Assembly (NCBI RefSeq): GCF_001949145.1 | Contig: NW_019091416.1 | Coordinates: 3,179,908 to 3,243,907, forward strand | DNA length: 64,000 nucleotides | From: Acanthaster planci | Taxonomy: Eukaryota > Echinodermata > Asteroidea > Valvatida > Acanthasteridae | Direction: 5' to 3' | Part shown: positions 1 to 11,700 of the stretch, piece after piece | How the letters are laid out: each line of letters opens with the position of its first letter | Position numbering within the stretch: the first letter of the stretch is position 1 | Program-made: the position numbers and the translations under genes | The notes under the pieces: generated by a model | Database searches by the model: none | What the model was told of the DNA's origin: nothing | What the model saw: only the letters and a program-made list of their open reading frames with translations

Positions 1-3000
1 ATGGGAACATTTACCCAACTGCATGAATCAGGAACAGTAAAGTAATCATTATAGCTTCTGGTTTTTTTTTCTGCATTTGATAAATTCACGAATCAGAATG
101 GAAACTTGCGTCCTATGAAACTCGGTATATGAGTATAAATTCTGTGTTTCACATCTGGACAATACACTTTTTCCTCCCTATGAAAGACTGGACAATTGCT
201 GGCTAATGCTCTCTTAGGAGACATACTTGAACACTGTATTGTGACACGGAAAATAATATCAGCAAAAAGGGATCATCTCACATTTTTAAAGAAGCCTTGA
301 GATATTCTGAACAGTAGTATGGTGCTCTACCTTTTTTCCCTTTGTCAAATAAACTTTCAAAATGGAACCAAACCAACGCTGTACAATTTGTAAATGCCGG
401 TGTTTGGTCGTGTGGATGAAGCTGTTATGCATGATCATGCGGTGGTGGAATGGCATGGTAACGGCCTGCATTTTTCATGCCAACAATGCTCTCTCAAAGT
501 GCAAATAGCCTAGGACACATCCCTGTGCATGGCTCATTCATGTCACCATCTCAGTAATACGGCTCTTTATCTAGCTACTCCACTCATAATTTACACAACA
601 AATGTACGTGCCATGAATTTAAAAAATTGAAAGAAATTTTTTGTTAGTGAGTCTGTTATCGACAGCGTAAAAGATCTAATACACTTTCAAATTATAAGAA
701 TGGGCAAAATTTTAAAGCTTAAAACCGATGATCATAAACATTGCGATTTTTTTGCTGTGGCCCTGATTTTAACCCTTTAAACAAAAGGTAAATTTGTTCA
801 GGACTGAACACAAATCCCCAGGGATCACTGCTGCATCAACATTCCAATAAATTGTTGGAAAACTCTGTCAATATTGACTGAACGCTGAACTGCAGGACTT
901 AAGTTTTTATATACGACTGGTTTGGAGACCAAATGTCAATATTGATGAGGTACCTGGGAAATTTATTCTTGGAGCACATATCAGGCTGTTGAAGATTAAA
1001 CAGGCCAAAAACCTAAACAGGACTGCCAGAATATCTATCCTAGTGTTTTTTCCCTTTTTTTATTTTAGTTGGGGGGGAGCAAGTGATTCCATATGCCTTC
1101 CCCCATGATGCCCATAGTTGGGGTTGGAATATACAAGTCATGGGTTCAAACCCAGACCAAGGAAAGTGCAACTTGTATATTAACACGCAGTTCAGGAAGG
1201 GACTCAATAGGGACCGACTGATTGCTGTGAACCAGGTAGGAGGACCGTGCATATGCATCGTCTCCTACACACCGTCTTTCATTAGGCATGTGAGGTGCAC
1301 GCACTGCTGACCGCAAGATGCACGCACCATCTGGCCCAATCAAACATGATGAATTCCGAGGCCCTTAATGAGCTGCAACATGGAAGGAGAGGGCTTAGTG
1401 GGATGCTGTTTGGGAGGTTTCAGGGTCTCGGGACAAATGATCCCCGTCTGAGGCTGCCTTGACAGACCAACTCCTTAGGCAAGACGGTGGAGGCACGACC
1501 AGTCTACTCATGCATATCACAACTCCTATGTGCTGAGACAGTGTCCAGTCCTCAAGGAGGGCATTCATGTTTTAAAAACGTATCTTACGACCACTGATAA
1601 GTCCATCAACTTCAAAACTAAACAAACCAAACAGCAAAATAATGGCTCTTAAACGCAAACCACACACCCAAATACATGGTAATGGAGCAATCTTTCCTTT
1701 TAATAAATTTATGACTTCCTGGTGGCAGTCCTCAATGAAAGAAGAATTTTTGAAAAGGTCGATTCACACTCTCAGTCACAAAAAACGCTCACGTGAATAA
1801 AAGATGTCAGGTCAAGTATAGATTTCATAATATTTGCCTTTACTTTGCTTTCATGTTTTTGAAAAAAAAAAAACCAACATCTTCATGTTCACAAGCCCAC
1901 TCTAAAGCAGCAATTTAGGGAGAAAGGCAAAGAGAACAATGGCATCCACAGTCTCTACTCCTTCATGTGAATGGTTCCCAACCTTCTACGTAAAAAAGGG
2001 GAAGGGGTGATGACAGATTTGTACTTAAAAAGCATTTTCAAATGATGTAAGTTAGGATACAAATTCAGGGACTGCAGGGATTGTCGGTGTACCCAACGGC
2101 TCAACTCAGTTTGATGCAAGAACGTGTGTCTGAACAACATCATTCCCACATAAAGTGAATGAACTACAGAAATGGAAAAACCAATGAATCGCACACGAGC
2201 TACGTCTGCACTGCCTGAAGTGCTGCGTGCATGAACAGAAACAAAATCAAATTAGGAAAAAAGAAAGAAATCCTTTTCGTGGTTTGTTCCCCGACAGCAG
2301 CGACTCTAAGCGGCTCGGGTAAGTCTGCCAAAGAAAATAGCGAATACAAGGGATATGCGATGCTGCTGCTGCCGTGTTGCTACAGGTCTCATTTGGGGCA
2401 TGATTAAAGAGATGAGGAAGAATCCACGAAGCATCCAGCAGTGGGCTCATAACAGTGACAACCACCAAGTACCATACCATTTCAAAGCTATGTGATTGCA
2501 TGTTGCATACGTGTAGCCAACGAGGCAGGAGTTTGTGCCAAATAGCCAGAACGATGCCACTTAGCACTTGGGTTTTTTCACAAAGTGAGAAGAGGGAGAT
2601 ACAACCTGAAATGTTCAACCTCTTTAAATCTTGAATTTTTGGGTCAAAAATCCAGACATCTGGGGAAAATGCAGAGATATTACACCATGCTTGAGCGATC
2701 TTGCATTTGACAACACAAGGAAGGTGGCTTCTGGCCATATGGTTACATGTATATGTGTGTACATGTATATTCATTAAAAACAATGACCCGAATATGTACT
2801 AGTTATAATAGGCTTCCTCCAGGTTCATCTTACTTTGGCTACGTAAGGCTCAAAATAGCTACAGGACCACTGGACCGAGTCTGGCAATATAAACACAAGC
2901 CCAAACCTTTCAATGACTGAACTGGTTCATTGGTCTCACAGTTTTTCAGACTGTTAATCACTGTTGGCGACGTCAAATACGTCATTAGTGGTCAAAGCTA

Positions 3001-5694
3001 ATCAAGTCTAATATTTATCTTCAAGGATTAATATTCATTTTTAGCACTTTTTTGTAACAATGAGAAGTAATGCTATTTGATAATCTTACAATTTAACTTA
3101 AACTTTATGGTTAAAAACAAATACCCTTTTTGAAAATTGCTGCTCGTGCAGAAATATTTTCTGGGTCTGGTGGAAATGTGGGAGATGTAGCCCAGTAGAC
3201 AAATACATTTGATGAGAGAGGCAAGCTCTGCCAGGTAAGAGCAATGCCAGAATCTACAAGATGAAACACTGAAGCACTCTTGCATCCTGCGAGCATTCTT
3301 TAAGTGAAATATTCTCAGGTGATGGCTCATGAAGCTTTTTTTTTTAATATCTAAGCTTGTACACAGTGATAGAAAGCTAGTTGCAAAAAATTCGACTTCT
3401 TGGCTGAAGTGAATTGACAACATTAAAGCGATTCCAACTGTAAATATTTTCCAACCTTTTATCGAGATCTTTTGCGACTACTGATAGACACTATTTTTAG
3501 GCAGTGACACTTGTTTCGTCTTTAAGGAACCCTTCAAGGTGGTTTCCCCTTGACCGTAAACACACAGCTGCATGACACGGACAGCTGATCGGCCAAGCGT
3601 TATGGTCACCAAAAGATCCAGCCGTGCCCGAAATGCAATATGCCCAGTTTCAGTCTTTCATCTGGGACGAAGGACAATATTAAACCTGCAGATCGGGTGA
3701 CCATGGTTACATCGGACACCTGCGGGGGGGGGGTGTCGTTAGGACATCTTCCATGCAATCTAATTACGTCCTGTTTACTTGAGCTGACATCCTGTTTGGG
3801 TCTCCTTCCTTGGGTGGTAAATGATAGAGGTAAGTGCAACTCTGCTCAAGCAGAAAATAAGAGGGTTCTGAGAAGTCCCGTCCAATCCCAACACAGAAAG
3901 ATAAGAGGGTAAACATTAATCTGCTCCCTAGCTAACTCAATTTGAGTCGCACACAGCACATTGGTTGTTAAACATTCAACTCGGCTTTCTGTCTGAAGGA
4001 CGTAGCCCCCTTAATGCCTTTTCCACTGCAGTGGATAATAAATCACACTTGAGTAACAACCACACTGAGACCTTGAGTGTAAAAAAAAACACAAACCAAA
4101 AGAGCATGGCAAAATATGCTTAAAAGCCAGTAAAATACTTCAAAATTTCCAAACACCCTGGCCGAGATGTTTACATGAGGTCGTCAACATTTCACAGCCC
4201 AAGTGTGGCTTCGATTCAAATTTTAAAATACAATTTCTTTCGGCTTTTGCAGTGATAAGCGAGGCCAGGTGCTCAAAGAACATAAGGCAAAATACAAAAA
4301 TAGAACAAGAGAGAGAAAGTGTAAGACTAGACTCTAAAACTGACAACGTAATTGTAGTTTGGTCGCATGACACCAGAGCGGTCTTTTAGGACACCCATTA
4401 CTTCTGGAAATGGATGAAGAATTAAAACAAACTTTACAAAGAGGGAACTAAAATTTCACTTGTTAAAAAGTCCCTTTTTATGTTTTCGTTTTATGGCAGC
4501 AAAAAGACAGCATCTTAGAATTTCAATATTTTTTCATTTCATTGTTAGAAGCTTATAAAGACAAAGGTGGGAAAACAGGCACACAAAAAATTCCCTCCAT
4601 CTTGGGAAAACAGGAGCACAGACAATTCCCTCCATCTTGGGAAAAAAGGCACACAAAAAATTCCCTCCATCTTGGGAAAACAGGCACACAAAAAATTCCC
4701 TCCATCTTGGGAAAACAAGAGCACAAAACTGTTCCCTCCATCTTGGGAAAACAGGAGCACAAAACAGTTCCCTCCATCTTGGGAAAACAGGAGCACAAAA
4801 CAGTTCCCTCCATCTCGGGAAAACAGGCACACAAAAAATTCCCTCCATCTTGGGAAAACAGGAGCACAGACAATTCACTCCATCATGGGAAAACAGGCAC
4901 ACAAAAATTCCCTCCATCTTCGAAGATGGAGGGAATTGTTTGTGCTCCTGTTCTCCCACCTTTGTCTTTATAATCAGTCATTTCAATGGTCCCCCTCCCC
5001 CGGCCAGACCTTACAAAAGTAGTCATGAAAAACCTGGTGCAGTGACAATGGGTGCTTGCCCATCCCCCAAAGTAAAAAGAAAATACATGGGCGCCATGGT
5101 GTTTAAGCGAGTAAAAGGTCTCAATGAAAAAATTTGGTGCAAATTACTGGATGAGTAACAGCTCCTGTGTGGTGAAAGAATGGTTAGTATTTGAATTGAA
5201 TTAGAAAAATGGGTTAGCAAAAAAAAAAAACCAGTGAATACATCTTCTATTTGATGAATTGGAGGAATCAAAATGGCCGTCATTTGGAGGTTTTCCTGGT
5301 AAGCGATTATCAGCTTAACCATCAAAGGGCAAAACATGACGTATTTATAAAGCCAAGACTGAAAAAAATATATATTTCCAAGTTAAAAATAGGATCCAAT
5401 GCATGCATTTAAAACTGACCAATAATGGTAAACCTCTTGGTCACATGACTAGCAGCTAGTAAGGCTGCATCACCACAATTCTCATCTGATTTTTCCCTGC
5501 TTGCTTCAGTTCTAAAAACTCATGAGCAAAAGAAAATATTTTGCCATTTGAGGTAGAATAATATCGAGGGGGGCATGGAAGTGCGGATGAATATGTATGC
5601 GGCAATTGATTTGCGTACTGGCGTGGGGAGGGGAGGTGTTTTGAAGGCGGCCAGGCAAGGTGACCTGTGATGGTGTGACCTCTTCACCTCTGAC
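1..5694. other. Non-coding stretch left of the last detected Exo70 exon
   Basis: No exon of a known family was found on either strand. I looked in particular on the minus strand for the missing C-terminus of Exo70 (the Gly-Phe-Asn segment and the lysine/tyrosine-rich end) and did not see it. The stretch holds the inverted-repeat minisatellite at 4553-4973 and a possible tRNA-like B-box relic near 1140-1165. It may be Exo70 intron if the last exons lie to the left. The open frames here are short and AT-rich, with no conserved residues I recognise. Confidence 0.6.
4553..4973. repeat. Minisatellite enclosed by terminal inverted repeats
   Basis: Ten head-to-tail units of about 34-35 bases, each like GGGAAAACAGGCACACAAAA followed by a TTCCCTCCATCTT segment, run from about 4571 to 4920. 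Units alternate between GGCACAC and GGAGCAC variants. The block starts with TTATAAAGACAAAGGTGGGA (4553) and ends with the reverse complement of the same start (about 4921-4973), so arms of about 52 bases could pair. This looks like a small inverted-repeat element whose inner left arm has been amplified in tandem. The repeat is open in several frames on both strands, which explains the long apparent proteins; I do not call it coding. Confidence 0.9.
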
Positions 5695-5757
5695 CTTGAA
5701 TATGTCCTTGATCATCTGCCGCTCCTTTTTGTCCTTCACCTTATAAGTAAATTGTTC
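5695..5757 (-). CDS. EXOC7: Duplicated Exo70 exon (extra or alternative, after exon 20)
   Basis: Acceptor CACCTGCCAG and donor AAG|GTCAGA enclose 21 codons: EQFTYKVKDKKERQMIKDIF and K. The last 15 (VKDKKERQMIKDIFK) are a diverged copy of the last 14 of exon 20 (LKDKERQQIKDKFK). A second in-frame acceptor (TTACTTATAAG) would give just those 15. The exon is phase 0 at both ends, so it can be included or skipped after exon 20 without breaking the frame. It cannot simply replace exon 20, whose acceptor phase differs. It may be a cassette exon or a decaying duplicate; with no stop and sound splice sites I favour a usable exon. Confidence 0.6.
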
Positions 5758-8700
5758 CTGGCAGGTGGAGTCGTAAATCACAAATTAGAAGGGTTACAAA
5801 GCAACACAAGCCAACTCATCCTCAAGTTGCCACTTGCATTTTTTTCCCGTATTGTAATATAAGGCAGTTTTGGTAATCATTCAATGCAAGTGATTATGTG
5901 CACAAATCGTGGCGAAAAAGATCTAAATCTAACAAAGATGGGGACTCTTGGGTACGATCCTGCTATAAGGTAGATTGCAGGCATGCAACTTGGACTTCGA
6001 CAAAAACAAGGAAATTTCAATCTTTACAAGACTTTGTACAGTGGTTTTCAAGTTTCAATGGCATGAATGTGAAGTGAAAAACGAGGAAATCAACTGATCC
6101 GAGGAAAAGTTGCATGCCTGAGATTGTCATACTGATATCTATCATAGAGTAAAAGACAAGCGGCCCAAGGATATTTGAAGATCCAGCCACTAATGACATT
6201 CTTTGCGGCATCAGGAATACTATGATTCCCGTCTCCCCTTCAAACACTTCTTGAGAAATGTTAGTGCAGAAATAAAAGAGGGAAAGGCATGGATGAACAC
6301 CCAGCCCCTCAAGAAAAGCCCAGAAGTGAGTCTGAGAGAGTCTCACAATTAAAACTATGTGGAAGACTATGCCTTCTCCACTGTGCAATGTTATAAATTT
6401 CTTAGGCGGTTTTGAGTAACTTCATAACGTTTGAGAAGGGAGACAACGAGAGCCTAGCTCTCCTCTTGGAAAGCAGAAGAGTGAATCTGGAAAAACTTCG
6501 CACAAACAGACACTCTAAGGAAGAGAGTGCATTCTCCACACCACAATGTTAAAACATCTTTATTAGCATTTTCACAGAAAGTTGTGAGATTGGAGACAAG
6601 CAATGAAGTCTGAAGAGAAAAAGAAGTGACTTTTACCATCCAAAAAAAAAAAAAAAATTAGCAAAACCGTACCACACATGCCATATCTCCTAGTCTCCTT
6701 GAACGGTAAAAATGCCCGTCTCACCTTAAATTTGTCTTTGATCTGCTGTCGCTCTTTATCCTTCAGCTTGGCAGCTTCTTGGGCCATGCGCTGAGATGAC
6801 ATGGGCTTGTTGACCTCCAAGATGTGGGACAGGACTTTGTTCCAGCTGTGACAGAAAAAAGTTGTTTTAAAAAAAAGTTACCGGCTAATACATGTGTCTG
6901 CACTCAGAGGTGAACACTGCAGTGGCATCAGTCCAAGACAGGTGGTATGCACATGCTGCATGCCTCTTCTACCAATAGACAAATCCGATGACCAGGATTA
7001 GAAGCCATTACTGACACACCATCCTGTTGACAAGCAGGTTGTGAGTGCGCGCTACATTTCTTTCAGACCAATGTTGTGACTTTTCTCCCCTACAAACCTC
7101 TTGGAGTACTCCTTCTTCTGATCTCTGATGACATCAGCGTAGTGCGACTCAATGTCTGGTGTGCTGACGAGGACCAGCTTCATCAATTCGGACCTGCAGC
7201 ACGAAACGGGGAACCAGGAACAGATACAGTGGAGCACAGTAACCCAGTGATGTTAGTTTTGAGAAGTGGTTCATTGCCACATTTGCACCACTGGCCAATT
7301 TCGTGGAGTCGTCGTGAACAGAAATCTGCTCAGCAAAGATAAATACTTACCAGCCGATATGGTATGCCAATGTTTGCCACTCATGACTGGCGCTTCAGGC
7401 ATATTTCAGTAAACAGTCCATTTTTAGTTACCGCAATATTAGTAAAATGTAAACTTTGGTTTTTGTTTGGCATTCCAAAGTGTTAAACTTCAATTTGGAA
7501 ACGAAACTGTTTAGACATCAAAAATGAAAAAGAGGCCTTTAAAGTTTGAATTTAATGAAAAAAAAATACCCTGGCAATGAAACGTGAGTTGAATCTGTCT
7601 ACAGAACACTTTAACCCTAACTCTCCTCAATCCTCCAAAATCCTTTGGCCGGTTTTGGAGGATTTGGAGGATTGAGGTGAATGGCAAAAGTGCATGGCTG
7701 ATTACAAAGGATGCCATGAGTGAAGGTCGTGGGTTTTAGACCTTGTGATATTCCTGCTCAGTCATGCATAAATTCAGCCCAGTATTTCTTTTGAATCAAC
7801 CGCACTCCCTCAACAAAATGACAGGAATTGCCGGAGGATTTTGAAGGATTGAGGCAATAGGCACACCTCCAAGTAACATTTCCAAGAAATTTTGGAGGAT
7901 ATTGAAGGATTGAGAAAGAATACAATTGTTTTCACCCCCCCCAAATTGCATGATTTTGAAGGATTGAGGAAGAATCCAACTGTTTTCACCCCCAAATTGG
8001 AGGATTCTGGAGGATTGAGGAAGGTCCCTAACAAAAAAGGGCCTAGGGGGTTAGGGTTTAACATCTGTAGCACCACAGATGAAAATCACCCCCATTACAT
8101 TTTGCAGCTCTTTCTCCATTTATAGCTGTGCCAAACTCCACCAGACTTTGTAATGCCAAATCCCAATCACTGACCATCCAAAGCTTCCAACCTGATTCCA
8201 ATTCCGTACTCCCTACCCCACCTCATTACCTTTCCAGCGATTTCAGGATGTAGTGATAGTTATTGAGGAGGAAGATGGCTCCCAGGTACTGATCCGAGTA
8301 TGTCTTGGCCTTCTGGTCCAGGTTGAGACTCAGGGCCCCCAGCACCTTGGCTAAATGACGACAGTGATCACAAAAGGACAGCATAAGTCCAAGGTCTTGT
8401 TTCTAATCAATATAAACTCCCACTCAAGGTAAAAAGAATAAACAGAAGGAAATTAACCATTCATTGTGGGCAATCAATTGGAAACTCTTACCTATTTTTG
8501 AGCATATTAATTGCTTGGTTTCATTTTTTATGACAGCTTGTGTGTGCTGGTCATGTGTAAATCATGATATACGTATGGAAGTTGTGCAACTAATAAGGGA
8601 AATACTACTTTTAAATAAATGCGACAACTGGATCCCATTTAAAACAGTCTGTGCTGTCCACAGGTGACCAAATTTTCATTTTGATTGTAACTCAACCCAT

Positions 8701-11700
8701 TAGTCTCTTTATCAACCCATAATGGTCCTTCCGGTCACCTCAGACACTGCCTACCTTGACCCAGCTTTTCATGGTCAGATGGATTCATTTGGAAATTAAC
8801 ACAATGATAATACAGTGTAACATAAGTGCTGATGACTTGATATCAAATTAATCCAAGGAGACTATCATTACTCCGGCTGCGTTACGCACTTGTGGGCACA
8901 ATCTTTAGCCTGTGAGAATGGGCACTCTGGCGAGTCACAGCACCTTCTCCGCTCTGTGCGCGAACAAGAACGCGTTTTTAAATAGCAACGACAGTTCTGA
9001 GCACGTCAGATCAATTTCTGTCGAATATACGGCCTTTGCCTGTGTACGCGACGCATCCAGGAGACCAGTGGGAAAATGTCCCAATCAACTTGCGATCATC
9101 TCTGCCAGTGAGGGGCGGGTTAGTCGAAGACGTATTCACATGCCCATGAGCGTAGTGGCACCGTAGTAGTGGGTCCCAATTCACATCGCAGGATTAGTCC
9201 ATGCACGTACTCACCAACATAGATGGACACCTGTCTCTTATTTGCATCTACATCAGTAGTCTTGGGGGAATAGCCTTGATCTGCAATGGTAAAATACTTA
9301 TTGTCACAACACACTCTGGGATGGCCACTGCATGCGATGGCTTCTATGGAGTCACCCTTGACTGTTACATGTTAATTCTTTCTGTCAGATCCGCTGCATT
9401 CAACACATTGGAAAAGGCATTAAGGAATCCTCAGCTAGTGACTGCAACCTCAGCTGGTCACTACTAATCCATCTCAACCGGAAGTTTCCAAATCAGATAG
9501 AGGGGGGTCCTTTCAGGACGCTGCAGGCTGAACATAGCATTTTGCAAATTGTTCTGGATGGAGGATTCCTTGGGGTGGAATTCCTGAGTGGGTGAACGGC
9601 AGGGAACACGTTGTATTTAAAATGATAGAAATTATTCAGTTTTGGATGGGAAAATCACGGGAGTGTGAAGGAGTTGCAGTTGATGATGCCAAAAATCTGT
9701 TACCTGAGCTGCGTCATGGGAAAGTTGGCATGTTGCCAAATGGCATTTTGGCTTTTGCACAAGGTGATAAGGAATCTGCAGCTATACATAGATTGTTAGA
9801 CAAGTAGACTTTTATGCCATGAATATCTAATGCATTTATGCATGTGTGGTACTGCCCACCAACATTGAGGGACGGGCGAGGAACTGCAGGGCAAGTGCGC
9901 AGGAGTAGACTGCCTCGGCGAAAAGTTTACATTTCGAGGTACACACTTGGTGCCACAAATCATTCTGAGTCAGGTTACTGACCTCGGTGTGCTGTCAGCA
10001 TGGCCGCTGTTGTATCGATGTAATCAAGGAGATGCTCCAGAAAGGTCAGGGCCTGAATTTGATGATGAAAGATAATGATTCGAACAAGTGAGCAAGATTT
10101 AGCAAACAAGCAGCGTGCTGTGAGCACTGTAGGGCTGGTCTTCTCTAAGAGACCTACAGGTTTTCAAATACTTCCTACAATGGACTTAAACCAATTAGCT
10201 GTCCTCTACACGGTGCAGATTTCACTGATACAAAAGCCAGCTGAATACAGAAGCCAGCTGAGGCACGACCAGCAACACTAGACTTTCTGCCCCCTGCTAG
10301 GCACGTAGTCCGCGACTGGAATCTTATCCCTGAACATTTTAAAGTGAACTGCACAATGGGTTTACACTTACATTGCTGGTCAGTTCGTGCACCGTGCCAT
10401 CCTTTGGCATATTGGACTTGTCTGGATCGTTCTGGAACAACAAACACAAATTCTTATGAATAATACACCCTACATATTGGTTGAAACACAACAGTTTTTA
10501 AAAGGATGTAACAGGATGACTGAAAATGGGCACAATCTCAGGACCTCAGTCTTTGAGCTTCATATTGAACGTGACACCAAATAGAATAGATATTAGCACG
10601 CCATCCTCCTGATGTTATTTTATCAACAGTTACTGGTTGATGTGACAGGATCGAATTTTTGATTAGAAATACAAAATAGGGCTCCGTCCAGCAGGTAGAT
10701 TTACCTCAGCAACTTAAAAAATACTCAACACACCTTGACAACATCAAAGAATTCTTCCAGAGCTTTGGCTCCTGTGGTCTCCAGGCTGGCAATCAGGCTG
10801 GGTAATTTGGAACGCGTAGTTGGTGTCGTACCCTAGAACAGGAAATGTACCATACAAGACCGGCAGACAAAAAAATCAGTTTAGCAACCAGTCTATGGTG
10901 CATTTCACTTACATCTATGCTCAGCCGTGTCTTCACACTAGAAGAAATCTTGAGACTTTTTGAAGCATTCCGTTCAAATTCATCGCATGCACTCCCCATT
11001 ATTTGCATGCACAAGCCTATGGGTTGTGCACAGAAAGTAACGTTTCCCCGGGCCTTACCTGTAGCGTCTCCTCAAACTCTGGTCTGATCTGGCTCAGATG
11101 TTTGGCGACAGGAAACACTGTCAGAATGGCGGTGTAGTCGTGCTTCAGGACTGCTCTCTTGGCAGCTGACGATATTGCCTGAATGAGAAACACTGACCAG
11201 GGTTCAGACTGATAATTCACTTTACAGTCAACACTAAATTCTTTTAGACTTTTACACCATGAACATAGCCTTCTTTTGTGAGCGTATCTGATATCTGAAT
11301 ATTGCTGCCATCTAAGTCAGCTTGGTTGTTCAGGATTTCCACCTCCATGGGCTAGTTCAAATCTTAAGGGAATCATGAAGCATTGGGATGAGCAAAGAAT
11401 TCACAAGAACATGTTTAACCCTAACAGTCCTCAATCCTTCACCTGTTGGAGGACTGAGGACTGTTGGGGTTAAACATCCTACATGTTACTGTATCAGGAA
11501 ATCCCAGCATAAAGTTGTTAATTTGAGTGATGCCTAGTTTGAAAATGCATTAGAGCAACGCAGCTTAGGCAATCAAAACGAGACGTGCCACTTACCTCTC
11601 CGTCCTGGAAGATCATCTCCATGGCCTTCTCAATGATCTTGTCAAACGTCCGACGTTGGTGCTCCCCGGGAATAATGCCAGTCATGATCTGGGCTTCGCT

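Noticed and set aside
1136-1170. tRNA gene suggested by GGGTTCAAACCCAGACC
   Set aside because: Only a T-arm-like hairpin is present. No acceptor stem or anticodon arm could be folded.
2247-2783. 178-codon minus-strand frame
   Set aside because: No recognisable motif, AT-rich codon use and no match to the missing Exo70 C-terminus. Likely a chance open frame.
4534-5158. Long overlapping open frames with repetitive protein on both strands
   Set aside because: They are produced by the 34-35-base tandem repeat. The proteins are repeats of the unit in every frame, with no conserved domain.
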